Notes: generated by a model not told the origin, from the letters alone. A stretch of 8,477 bases of DNA from Desulfobacteraceae bacterium (GCA_003819975.1 RPPU01000164.1:1-8477), one strand, 5' to 3'; shown: positions 1 through 6,016, counted from the stretch's first letter. Made by a program: numbers and translations.

Positions 1-35
1 CAGGATTTGGCATGTTTTCTCATTAAACTTAACAT
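1..35 (-). CDS. Possible start of a divergent gene, cut by window edge
   Basis: On the minus strand an ATG at 35-33 is preceded by AGGAGG, nine bases upstream, which is a good Shine-Dalgarno match. The reading frame stays open to the window edge and gives about 11 residues, beginning MLSLMRKHAKS. A second in-frame ATG at 23-21 has no clear ribosome binding site. Eleven codons are too few to recognise a product or to prove coding. If real, the gene would diverge from namZ with about 120 bp between the two starts. Confidence 0.25.
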   Translation of the reverse strand, partial: MLSLMRKHAKS

Positions 36-157
36 TCCCTAACTCCTCCTGAACCTCTAAAAAAATTTAAGATCTTTATTGACCTGCATAAGGGAAGGCA
101 TGCTAACATGCTCGGAAAAAGATGTCCATTAGAAATTATTGTTAATAGAGGAAAACC

Positions 158-1333
158 ATGCCAAAAATCGCGACCGGTTTGGATATTTTGAGGGAGACCT
201 ATTCCCCCAAACTGAAAGGCCGGCGTATCGGCCTCTTGTGCAATCAAGCTTCTTTGGACTGCCGTTTCATACCGGCTAAAGAAGTTATCCGGTATTGCCT
301 GCCCGGGCATTTAAAAGCCGTTTTCGGCCCCCAGCACGGCTACGGCGGCCTGGAGCAGGATAACATGATTGAAACCGGCCATGCTCAAGACCCGGAACTG
401 CAAATCCCGGTCTTCAGCCTTTATGCCGCGATGCGCGAACCGACCCCGGAGATGCTGGGCCTGATCGATATTCTGATCATTGATTTACAGGATGTGGGCA
501 CGCGGGTTTATACTTTCGCGGCTAGCATGCTGAATTGTCTGCAAGCAGCGGCCAAGGCTCGGGTTTCAGTCCTGATCCTGGACCGGCCGAATCCATTGGG
601 CGGCGCAAGGGTCGAGGGCAATCGTCTGGCGCCGGAACTCTATTCGTTTGTTGGGCCTTTCAGCCTGCCCATGCGCCATGGATTGACCATGGCTGAATTA
701 GCCCGCCTTTTCCAAAAAGTCTTTAACCTGGATCTGGATTTGGATATTCTGCCTATGCAAGGCTGGCAAAGAAGCATGCTCTGGCATGAAACCGGTTTAA
801 GGTGGCTTATGCCTTCACCCAATATGCCTTTACCGGAAACAGCCTATGTGTATCCGGGCCAGGTTATTTGGGAAGGAACCAATCTCTCCGAAGGCCGGGG
901 CACTTGCCGGCCTTTTGAAATTTTCGGAGCCCCTTTTTTAAACCCCCAAAAAATTCGGACTGTTCTAGACCCTGAAGCATCGGCCGGCTGCTCCTTGCAG
1001 GAATTTAGTTTCCGGCCGACTTTTAATAAATGGGCTGATGAAATTTGCCGGGGGTTCATGATCCACGTGACCGACTACTCTCTTTTTCAGCCTTATTTTT
1101 TGTCCCTGAGTCTTTTAAAAGCGGTTTTGGAAACCGCACCGGCCCATTTCAAATGGAAAGAACCGCCTTATGAATATGAATTTGAAAAGCAGCCCATTGA
1201 TTTAATCTTGGGCGATTCCGGCTTGCGCAAAAAGCTGGAAAAACAAGCCGACCTTAGGGAGATCCGGGCGCAATGGCAAATTCAGGAAAAAGAATATTTG
1301 GCTTGGCGCCGCTCATTCCTGCTCTACCAATAA
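158..1333 (+). CDS. namZ: DUF1343 / NamZ-type exo-beta-N-acetylmuramidase
   Basis: A 391-residue protein of the DUF1343 family (PF07075, glycoside hydrolase family GH171). The characterised member, Bacillus NamZ, removes terminal N-acetylmuramic acid from peptidoglycan fragments. Family motifs run through the whole length: FGPQHG at residues 56-61, QDNMIE at 67-72, DLQDVGTR at 109-116, DRPNPLGG at 142-149, PMRHGLTMAEL at 171-181, PSPNMP at 219-224 and EGTNLSEGRGT at 239-249, so the protein looks complete. No signal peptide or lipobox is visible at the N-terminus, which suggests a cytoplasmic enzyme in muropeptide recycling rather than a secreted one (inference). The usual PEHG motif reads PQHG here. 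The start is fixed by GAGG at 148-151, six bases before the ATG. The gene is monocistronic and is followed three bases after its stop by a hairpin terminator. Family assignment is firm; the exact substrate is inferred. Confidence 0.9.
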   Translation: MPKIATGLDILRETYSPKLKGRRIGLLCNQASLDCRFIPAKEVIRYCLPGHLKAVFGPQHGYGGLEQDNMIETGHAQDPELQIPVFSLYAAMREPTPEMLGLIDILIIDLQDVGTRVYTFAASMLNCLQAAAKARVSVLILDRPNPLGGARVEGNRLAPELYSFVGPFSLPMRHGLTMAELARLFQKVFNLDLDLDILPMQGWQRSMLWHETGLRWLMPSPNMPLPETAYVYPGQVIWEGTNLSEGRGTCRPFEIFGAPFLNPQKIRTVLDPEASAGCSLQEFSFRPTFNKWADEICRGFMIHVTDYSLFQPYFLSLSLLKAVLETAPAHFKWKEPPYEYEFEKQPIDLILGDSGLRKKLEKQADLREIRAQWQIQEKEYLAWRRSFLLYQ

Positions 1334-1335
1334 AA

Positions 1336-1367
1336 GGATCCTCGCAGCGTATTGCGAGGGTTCTTTA
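1336..1367. terminator. Bidirectional hairpin terminator between convergent genes
   Basis: CCTCGCA (1340-1346) and TGCGAGG (1353-1359) form a perfect 7-bp stem around a 6-base loop. In RNA, G-U and A-U pairs can extend it outwards towards 1336 and 1363. On the plus strand a T-rich run (TTCTTTAT) follows, just after the namZ stop. On the minus strand the same stem is followed by CCTTTTATT. It sits between namZ and the small HTH gene that converges on it, so it could end both transcripts. The T tracts are short, so efficiency is uncertain. Confidence 0.7.
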
Positions 1368-1496
1368 TCGAAATATCAAGGGATGTCTGAAAATGGAAAG
1401 TCCGACTATATCGATCTGCTTAGGAATACATCTGTTTTCGTTGTTTTAAGTTTCTCTTTAGTTGAATGGATAAAAACGATTCGGGGCTGGTAAATG

Positions 1497-1667
1497 TTAT
1501 TTCTTTTGACCGCCGCTGATCCATTTATCAATGGCTTCTTTATCAAAACGCCACACACGACCGATCCGAATGGCTGGAATTTTGCCTTCCGCCGCATATT
1601 TACAAATTGTAATTTCATGCAATTTCAAATATTTGGCCAGCTCTTTGGTTGTCATAATCTGCGGCAT
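1497..1667 (-). CDS. Small MerR/excisionase-type helix-turn-helix DNA-binding protein
   Basis: A 56-residue protein beginning MPQIMTTKELAKYLKLHE and ending WISGGQKK. The pattern is typical of the HTH_17 / excisionase (winged-helix MerR-like) domain: TTKELAKYLKL as the first helices (residues 6-16), a recognition region around ITICKYAAEGKIPA (19-32), then the wing IRIGRVWRFDKEAIDKWI (33-50). This one domain fills the whole protein, and no sensor or catalytic part is present. The start is supported by GAGGAG eight bases upstream of the ATG. Codons are read without interruption to a TAA stop. It lies downstream of cpoB on the same strand, but after a gap of about 390 bp with its own promoter, so it is probably not part of the tol transcript. 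It may bind DNA as a repressor or as a recombination directionality factor. With no integrase in view, a repressor acting on its own promoter is the simpler guess. Confidence 0.85.
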   Translation of the reverse strand: MPQIMTTKELAKYLKLHEITICKYAAEGKIPAIRIGRVWRFDKEAIDKWISGGQKK

Positions 1668-1711
1668 AGCGAACTCCTCACTATCTATTTTAAATTCACA
1701 TAGCTAATTAT

Positions 1712-1740
1712 TAGTCTTTATTTATAATACCTAAAGACTA
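1712..1740. repeat. Perfect 9-bp inverted repeat, operator-like
   Basis: TAGTCTTTA (1712-1720) is exactly reverse-complementary to TAAAGACTA (1732-1740), with an 11-bp spacer and 20 bp between arm centres. That is about two helical turns, so both arms face the same side of the DNA. A third, imperfect copy, TAAAGTCAA, follows directly at 1741-1749. The spacer contains the -10 box of the small HTH gene and the outer arm overlaps the expected transcription start. The geometry fits a dimer-binding operator for self-repression. The binding protein is inferred. Confidence 0.6.
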
Positions 1741-1749
1741 TAAAGTCAA
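1721..1749 (-). promoter_or_regulatory. Sigma70-type promoter of the small HTH gene
   Basis: On the minus strand TTGACT (1749-1744) and TATAAA (1726-1721) are separated by 17 bp, close to the sigma70 consensus. Transcription would start near 1714, giving a leader of about 47 bases before the ATG at 1667. The -35 box lies within the third copy of the operator-like repeat and the -10 lies between the two perfect arms. Confidence 0.6.
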
Positions 1750-2059
1750 TAAAAAACTGTCAACATTAATTTATAATAAACCATAAAAATAAGAGTAACC
1801 GAAATTTAACATATTAAGCAATCTAAAAACTATTTTAACCATTTAGCTTTATCAATACTTTGTTTTGAATATCCAAAGGCAATACAATATATAGATATTT
1901 ATCGTTTGCGGAAGAATGAACGATGCCTTGATGGTGAATCAGGGAAAAAGTCTGTACTTGTTGGAGAGGATAGATCCCGTTTGCGCTCCAACGACCTTTT
2001 GATGGGCAGTTGCTGCGATCATAAGATTTTTTTTGTTTTTTTTAATCCAGTCTAAAGCA
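1750..2059. other. AT-rich intergenic stretch between cpoB and the small HTH gene
   Basis: There is no convincing gene here. Bases 1681-1920 contain about 53 G or C in 240 (about 22%), far below the flanking genes. Bases 2027-2043 hold two T runs split by one G. On the minus strand a stop-free stretch of about 68 codons in the cpoB frame starts after the TAA at about 2044 and runs to a TAA near 1840, but it has no start codon and no recognised similarity. An inverted repeat at 1960-1992 is listed separately. Confidence 0.5.
1960..1992. repeat. 7-bp inverted repeat downstream of cpoB
   Basis: GTTGGAG (1960-1966) and CTCCAAC (1986-1992) are perfect reverse complements around a 19-base loop. 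On the minus strand this lies about 70 bases after the cpoB stop, and a run of five T follows about 11 bases after the stem. It could be a weak 3' end structure for the tol transcript. The large loop and displaced T run make it a poor classical terminator. Confidence 0.4.
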
Positions 2060-2953
2060 TTAATCCAGTTTGGCCAGCCTTTCTTTGGCTGTTTTCGCTT
2101 CAGCGGTGGTGGGGAATTTTTCAATCACCTTTTTGTACAGGGCTCTGGCCAGCTTTTTATCGCCGTATAATTCAGCCGCAACCCCTTGCCGTAAAATAGC
2201 ATTAGGAACCTTATTGTTCGAGGAGTAATTTTTAATCACATCCTGATACGCCAGGATAGCAAGATCATATTGTTTTTTGTTCATATGACATTCGCCGATC
2301 CAGAACTGAGCATTACCGGCCAATTCGGATTTGGGGAATTTCTCCAAAAAACTCTTGAAACCTTTAAACGCCTCGTCGGTCTTACCTTCCTTGAATAAAT
2401 CCAAGGTATGGTTGTATAAGTCTTTATCGGAAAGGTTATCACTGCCGGCAACCGGCATGGCAGATGGATTGGACGCGGGGGCTGCCGAAGCTGTTGTCGC
2501 GGGTTGCGATGTTTGCGTTTTGCCCGCGGCATCCAGTCCTGCCCGCAAATTCTCTTCCACGTTTTTGATCGCCTTGTCCATCTCTTTAATACGCATATTG
2601 AGATCGGCCACTTGTGCCTTCATATTGTCCTGGCCGGTCAAATCTTTTTCAAAAGTGCGCTTAATCAGGTTGTCGTTATCCTCCACCCGGCCGGTCAGCT
2701 TATTGATCTCGGCTTTTAGACGATCCATTTCTAGCCGCAATTCGGCTTGAGTGGCATAAATGACTTTTAGCCTGGCTTCGAGGTCGCTGCCCAGTTTGGT
2801 TTCCATATGGCCTTGGCTCTGTTCCAAAGTGGAAATGCGCTTGTTCAAAGAAACATATTGATCGTTTAGATTCAACATGTCCTGATTTTGGGCGCAAGCG
2901 GAAAAAATCAGCACCAAAGCGATACCGATCAAAACTCTGCATATATGGATCAT
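2060..2953 (-). CDS. cpoB: CpoB/YbgF: Tol-Pal coordinator with coiled coil and TPRs
   Basis: A 297-residue envelope protein. Residues 1-19 are a hydrophobic signal sequence ending in FSAC, so Cys20 may be a lipidation site. E. coli CpoB has an ordinary cleaved signal peptide. Residues 30-142 are rich in heptad-spaced Leu/Ile and charged residues and form the trimerising coiled coil. Residues 145-172 are a Ala/Ser/Pro-rich linker. Residues 178-295 contain three tetratricopeptide-like units, around DLYNHTLDLFKEGKTDEA, AQFWIGECHMNKKQYDLAI and AILRQGVAAELYGDKKLA. CpoB interacts with TolA and coordinates outer-membrane constriction with peptidoglycan synthesis. The start at 2953 is chosen because GAGG at 2960-2963 lies six bases upstream and the signal sequence begins there. 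The frame is open further, to an ATG at 3004, but those 17 residues look non-natural for an export signal. It is the last gene of the tol cluster, 118 bp after pal. Confidence 0.92.
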   Translation of the reverse strand: MIHICRVLIGIALVLIFSACAQNQDMLNLNDQYVSLNKRISTLEQSQGHMETKLGSDLEARLKVIYATQAELRLEMDRLKAEINKLTGRVEDNDNLIKRTFEKDLTGQDNMKAQVADLNMRIKEMDKAIKNVEENLRAGLDAAGKTQTSQPATTASAAPASNPSAMPVAGSDNLSDKDLYNHTLDLFKEGKTDEAFKGFKSFLEKFPKSELAGNAQFWIGECHMNKKQYDLAILAYQDVIKNYSSNNKVPNAILRQGVAAELYGDKKLARALYKKVIEKFPTTAEAKTAKERLAKLD

Positions 2954-3071
2954 GGCTTTCCTCGTGGAATGCAAATGTAAATTAAAAGTCGGATATGGGA
3001 ACATTCACCCCGGGAGGAAGCCTTTAATCAGCCCCATCCCGAGATGAAATTTAAATTGGAAAAATAAATGA

Positions 3072-3653
3072 TTATTTGACCAAATAAAATTCAGCGCGTC
3101 TGTTTTTCGCCCAGGCCGCTTCACTATGCCCCGCGTCGGCCGGCCGCTCTTCGCCGTAGCTGATGGTGTGAATCTTTTCAGCCGGGATGCCCAAAGAGCG
3201 CAGATAGCTTTTGGCGGCATTGGCGCGGCTGTCACCTAAAGCCAGATTATACTCATTGGTGCCTCTTTCATCGCAATGGCCTTCAATTCCCACAACAGCG
3301 CTGGGATTCTTTTTGAGCCATTCAGCCTTTTTCTCCAAATTCTTCAATGTTTCTGCTTTCAGGTCTGATTGGTCATAATCGAAATAGATCGTGGAGAGAT
3401 CAAAAACATCCGCCGTCTTGATCGTTTGCGCCGGAGCCTGGGTGGGTGTCGATGTTGTGCCGGATGCTGGTGCCGGAGCTGAACCGGGTGTTGATGTAGC
3501 GCCGGGTTGGGTGGTGGAGCCGGGCGCCGGAGTTGAAGTTTGAGCCGGTGTCGGGTTGGTTTCTTGGGTGACTTGTTTTTTAGCACAACCCATATAAAAC
3601 GGTACGCTCATGAATGCCAAAGCAACCAATAGAATGAATGTTTTTCTTGCCAT
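3072..3653 (-). CDS. pal: Pal: peptidoglycan-associated outer-membrane lipoprotein
   Basis: A 193-residue lipoprotein. The N-terminus MARKTFILLVALAFMSVPFYMGC is a type II signal peptide with Cys23 as the acylated residue. Residues 29-78 are a Pro/Thr/Ala/Gly-rich, low-complexity linker, longer than in E. coli Pal. Residues 84-193 are an OmpA-like domain with IYFDYDQSDLK (89-99), the peptidoglycan-contacting EGHCDERGTNEYNLALGDSRA (124-144) and a C-terminal NRRAEFYL (184-191). The Asp128 and Arg143 positions match the diaminopimelate-binding pair of the family. Pal links the outer membrane to the wall and is moved by TolB/TolA. AAGGAGG at 3661-3667, seven bases before the ATG, is the strongest ribosome binding site in the window. 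The gene is separated from tolB by 199 bp of AT-rich DNA with a possible promoter of its own, so it may be expressed above the level of the motor genes, as needed for an abundant lipoprotein (inference). Confidence 0.95.
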   Translation of the reverse strand: MARKTFILLVALAFMSVPFYMGCAKKQVTQETNPTPAQTSTPAPGSTTQPGATSTPGSAPAPASGTTSTPTQAPAQTIKTADVFDLSTIYFDYDQSDLKAETLKNLEKKAEWLKKNPSAVVGIEGHCDERGTNEYNLALGDSRANAAKSYLRSLGIPAEKIHTISYGEERPADAGHSEAAWAKNRRAEFYLVK

Positions 3654-3660
3654 CTCTTTT

Positions 3661-3704
3661 CCTCCTTCTCGTTTTTTATATATTTATAAACCCATTGCAG
3701 CCAA
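3661..3704 (-). promoter_or_regulatory. Candidate promoter and strong ribosome binding site of pal
   Basis: On the minus strand TTGGCT (3704-3699) and TATATA (3682-3677) are spaced by 16 bp. Transcription would start near 3670, just ahead of AAGGAGG (3667-3661). The leader would be very short. The -35 is only a partial match, and another TA-rich hexamer, TATAAA at 3688-3683, overlaps the region, so the exact -10 is uncertain. Confidence 0.35.
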
Positions 3705-3706
3705 AT

Positions 3707-3736
3707 TTATGAATAGATACGAAGCATTATTGGCAT
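3707..3736 (-). other. Nine-codon mini-ORF upstream of pal with a strong SD
   Basis: GGGGAGG lies four bases before an ATG at 3736-3734. The following codons read MPIMLRIYS and then TAA. It lies in the tolB-pal gap and overlaps the candidate pal -35 region at its 3' end. It could be a leader peptide coupled to pal expression on read-through from tolB, or a chance purine-rich stretch. There is no run of regulatory codons and no attenuator stem that would argue for attenuation. Confidence 0.2.
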
Positions 3737-3852
3737 ACCACCTCCCCATTCATATTGCAAGAATTTTAGAAAAAAGATCAACCCTCTTTATAAATTTCTC
3801 ATCATTTTCAGTAGGTTACCTTAAATATCCTTTCCCTTTTAGCCTAAAACGG

Positions 3853-5214
3853 TCAGGGACCCCAAGAAGGAGAAGTTTGGGAGCCGCGTAAGTTCTTGAT
3901 CTTGCGTTGATTGTGACCGTTTACGTTCATCATGTAAAGATGATACGACCCTTCCCGGTTCGAACTGAAAACAATATATCGGCCGTCGGGCGACCAGCAG
4001 GGTTCTTCATTATAGCCTTGGTCCTCATTCAAACCGGTCAACCGCTGCATGGATTCACCCTTGGGGTCAATGACGAAAATTTCATGGCGTTTGCCGTATA
4101 AACTGGAAAACACGATCTGATTGCGCGCCGACCAATGCGGTGAAGAATTATAATTGCCTTCTCTTTCCGGGAAATAAGTGATGCGTCGTTCCGTGTTGTC
4201 AACTAAATCCTTTATATAGATCTGGGGTGTGCCGGAGCGGTCGGAGATAAAAACCATTTTCGTACCGTCCGGAGAAAAAGCCGGGGAGACATCGATGCCG
4301 ACACGGTTGGTGAGACGCCTGGCGATCCGGCCCTCAAGGTCGATTAGGTAAAGATCCTTATCGCCTTCATGCGACAAGGTCAGGGCCAGGTTGCGGCCGT
4401 CCGGAGTCCAACGACCGCCCAAATTCATTCCCTCACGGTTCGAAACCTGGCTGACTGTTCCGATCAAAAAGTCCTTGATATAAAGCGGCCACGAATTACC
4501 CTTAAGCAAGTTAAAGGATAATTTATCTCCTTTGGGCGACCACTTGGGAAAAAGCGCGATGCTTTTATCGAAAGTAATCTGCCGCGTATTGTAACCGTCG
4601 AAATCGGACACATAGATCTCTTTATGGCCTGAGGAATTATCCACAAAAGCCAGCTTGGTTAAAAAGACACTCTCGAATCCGGTCACTTCCAAAACAATCT
4701 CATTGCCGGCGCGGTGCATGAGCGTACGGAATTCGTCGATCCGGCCGAAAAAACGTTTGGCCACGAGCTGCCGGCTTTGGGATACATCGTAAAGCCGGAA
4801 CTCCAGTTCCAAATTTTGGCCCACGCAGGTGTACCCGGCTTTGACCAGCAGTTCCGCTTTGATCGCCGTCCAGTTTTCAAAACGGATATTCTCGACCGTC
4901 AGGCTGTTGCTCTCCTCTTCCAAAAAAGCGGCCGGATCCATGGCTTCGAAATACCCGGTAAAATCCAGGTCGCCCGCCAATACTTCCGCCATGGCTTTGG
5001 CCAAATCGGGCCTTTCGCCTTTGCTTGAAAAATTCTTAAGATAGGGAATAGCGACCTTGATGCGCGTGGCCGAGGGAGCATTGATATTGATATAGATCTT
5101 GGCCTGACTTTGGCCTGGCCAAAAAAGCAGACCCCCGCATAAAAGGCCGATCCAAAAAAGGGTTTTCTTATTGGGGAACCTTCGTGAGATCAAAGTTGAT
5201 TTCAAATTCATCAT
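3853..5214 (-). CDS. tolB: TolB: periplasmic beta-propeller of the Tol-Pal system
   Basis: A 453-residue protein, close to the usual TolB size with a slightly long N-terminus. A signal peptide covers residues 1-38 (basic SRRFPNKK, hydrophobic TLFWIGLLCGGLLFW, then QSQA as the cleavage site). Residues 39-180 are the TolB N-terminal domain, including the strand KIYININAPSATRIKVAIP that would contact TolA. Residues 185-453 form the propeller, with PD40-type repeats visible as FPKWSPKGDKLSF (222-234), RWTPDGRNLAL (268-278), PAFSPDGTKMVFISD (311-325), PHWSARNQIVFSS (359-371), PCWSPDGRYIVFSS (405-418) and a final SPSWGP. TolB binds Pal through the propeller and is released by energised TolA. The first ATG overlaps the tolA 3' end by 47 bp; no later ATG could keep the signal peptide. 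Its ribosome binding site is weak (AAGAAAAAG), so translation may be coupled to the gene before it. It has the last start codon of the tightly packed tolQRAB block. Confidence 0.95.
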   Translation of the reverse strand: MMNLKSTLISRRFPNKKTLFWIGLLCGGLLFWPGQSQAKIYININAPSATRIKVAIPYLKNFSSKGERPDLAKAMAEVLAGDLDFTGYFEAMDPAAFLEEESNSLTVENIRFENWTAIKAELLVKAGYTCVGQNLELEFRLYDVSQSRQLVAKRFFGRIDEFRTLMHRAGNEIVLEVTGFESVFLTKLAFVDNSSGHKEIYVSDFDGYNTRQITFDKSIALFPKWSPKGDKLSFNLLKGNSWPLYIKDFLIGTVSQVSNREGMNLGGRWTPDGRNLALTLSHEGDKDLYLIDLEGRIARRLTNRVGIDVSPAFSPDGTKMVFISDRSGTPQIYIKDLVDNTERRITYFPEREGNYNSSPHWSARNQIVFSSLYGKRHEIFVIDPKGESMQRLTGLNEDQGYNEEPCWSPDGRYIVFSSNREGSYHLYMMNVNGHNQRKIKNLRGSQTSPSWGP

Positions 5215-6007
5215 TACTTTTTCTTAGTCCTTCCGGAAATGGGGGTAAAGGATTGGCCCGTTCAATGGCTTTTAAAACCGAAGCGTCAAAGACCGGGTTG
5301 CCGGACCGTTTTACAAAAGAGGATTTTTCTATGGATCCATTGGCCCGGACCAATAATTCCACTACCGCTGCAAGGTCTTTTTGATTGCTCAGCGCCACGG
5401 GATAAGACCATTTACTGAAAATCCAACGCTCCACTTCTGATTGATAAATCTGCATGGCCAAGCTGCTGCCCGCAGCAGGCGTACCGCCTGGATTACCCGA
5501 AACGCCGGCGTTTGCCTGCGCCGCGCCGCTATCCGAACCGGTTATCGGTTTATTCTTGAGCCCGGCGATCGCTTCTTCAATCTGGCGATCCTCTTCCTGC
5601 TTGGCTTGTTTCGCGGTGCGGGCCTCTTTTTCGATTTTGGTGATTGCTTCCTTGATCAACTCGGACGAAGAAGCGTCATGCTCTTTTTCCGCTTTTATAA
5701 TCGTCGTGAGCTTGGCGATTTTAATGGGCTCTTCCGCCCTGATTTTGTCTTCTGAAACCCGTTTAGCCGGCAAATCCGGTTTTAAAACCTTGTTCTTGTC
5801 ATAAACAGTCTGCCCGCCTTTGGCCTTTTGACCGTTCCCGACGGACAAAGAGACCAGATCGACCTGGTAAACCGTACCCGGCAACACGCGCGGGCTCAAA
5901 GACAAAAATCCGGGTAAAAAAATCATGAGCACCAAGACGCCCAAATGGAGGCCGAGCGAAATCCCGATCATGGGTTGCCATTTGATGATGTCTGTGTCAT
6001 GGTTCAT
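5168..6007 (-). CDS. tolA: TolA/TonB-family energy transducer of the Tol system
   Basis: A 279-residue inner-membrane-anchored periplasmic protein. Residues 13-35 are a single membrane segment, with Ser17 and His21 in the S-x3-H pattern that TolA and TonB use to contact the TolQR/ExbBD motor. Residues 60-150 are charged and Lys/Glu-rich, probably helical (EEPIKIAKLTTIIKAEKEHD, IEKEARTAKQAKQEEDRQIE). Residues 155-182 are a Gly/Ala/Ser linker. Residues 186-275 are a TonB/TolA C-terminal domain with VELLVRANGSIEKSSFVKRS, GNPVFDASVLKAIERANPLP and FEINFDL. It is much shorter than E. coli TolA (421 residues), mainly in the helical middle. Its position between tolR and tolB identifies it as the TolA of this cluster, although by domain alone it would be called TonB-family. 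The start is nine bases after the tolR stop, with AAGG overlapping that stop region. Confidence 0.88.
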   Translation of the reverse strand: MNHDTDIIKWQPMIGISLGLHLGVLVLMIFLPGFLSLSPRVLPGTVYQVDLVSLSVGNGQKAKGGQTVYDKNKVLKPDLPAKRVSEDKIRAEEPIKIAKLTTIIKAEKEHDASSSELIKEAITKIEKEARTAKQAKQEEDRQIEEAIAGLKNKPITGSDSGAAQANAGVSGNPGGTPAAGSSLAMQIYQSEVERWIFSKWSYPVALSNQKDLAAVVELLVRANGSIEKSSFVKRSGNPVFDASVLKAIERANPLPPFPEGLRKSNDEFEINFDLTKVPQ

Positions 6008-6016
6008 AAAAAAACC

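Noticed and set aside
79..112. Possible namZ promoter (TTGACC at 79-84) with a GCATG-CTAA-CATGC repeat at 98-111
   Set aside because: The only TA-rich hexamer lies at 19 bp spacing and matches the -10 consensus poorly. The repeat is short and both direct and inverted because CATG is palindromic.
1406..1618. 70-residue minus-strand frame overlapping the small HTH gene
   Set aside because: It runs in another frame through a gene with recognisable HTH residues and a good ribosome binding site, and its product resembles nothing known.
1916..2002. 28-codon plus-strand frame beginning MNDALMVNQGK
   Set aside because: The purine run GGAAG is too close to the ATG to serve as a ribosome binding site, the frame is short, and it lies opposite another stop-free stretch, so neither can be trusted.
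1939..2124. 61-residue minus-strand frame across the cpoB end
   Set aside because: It overlaps the conserved C-terminus of CpoB in another frame, and its basic, Lys/Pro-rich product is typical of an off-frame reading.
2953..3004. Seventeen-residue N-terminal extension of CpoB from the ATG at 3004
   Set aside because: The upstream start has no export-like features, while the ATG at 2953 has GAGG at ideal distance and starts directly at the signal sequence.
2945..3071. Riboswitch or terminator in the pal-cpoB gap
   Set aside because: Only a 5-bp CGGGA/TCCCG pairing with a large loop was found and no T tract, so the structure is not supported.
3005..3235. 76-residue minus-strand frame running past the pal stop
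   Set aside because: Most of it is an off-frame reading of the Pal OmpA-like domain, and it has no recognised motifs.
3836..3850. TTTTAG-G-CTAAAA palindrome after the tolB stop as a terminator
   Set aside because: The stem is AT-rich with a one-base loop, which cannot form a stable RNA hairpin, and no T run follows.
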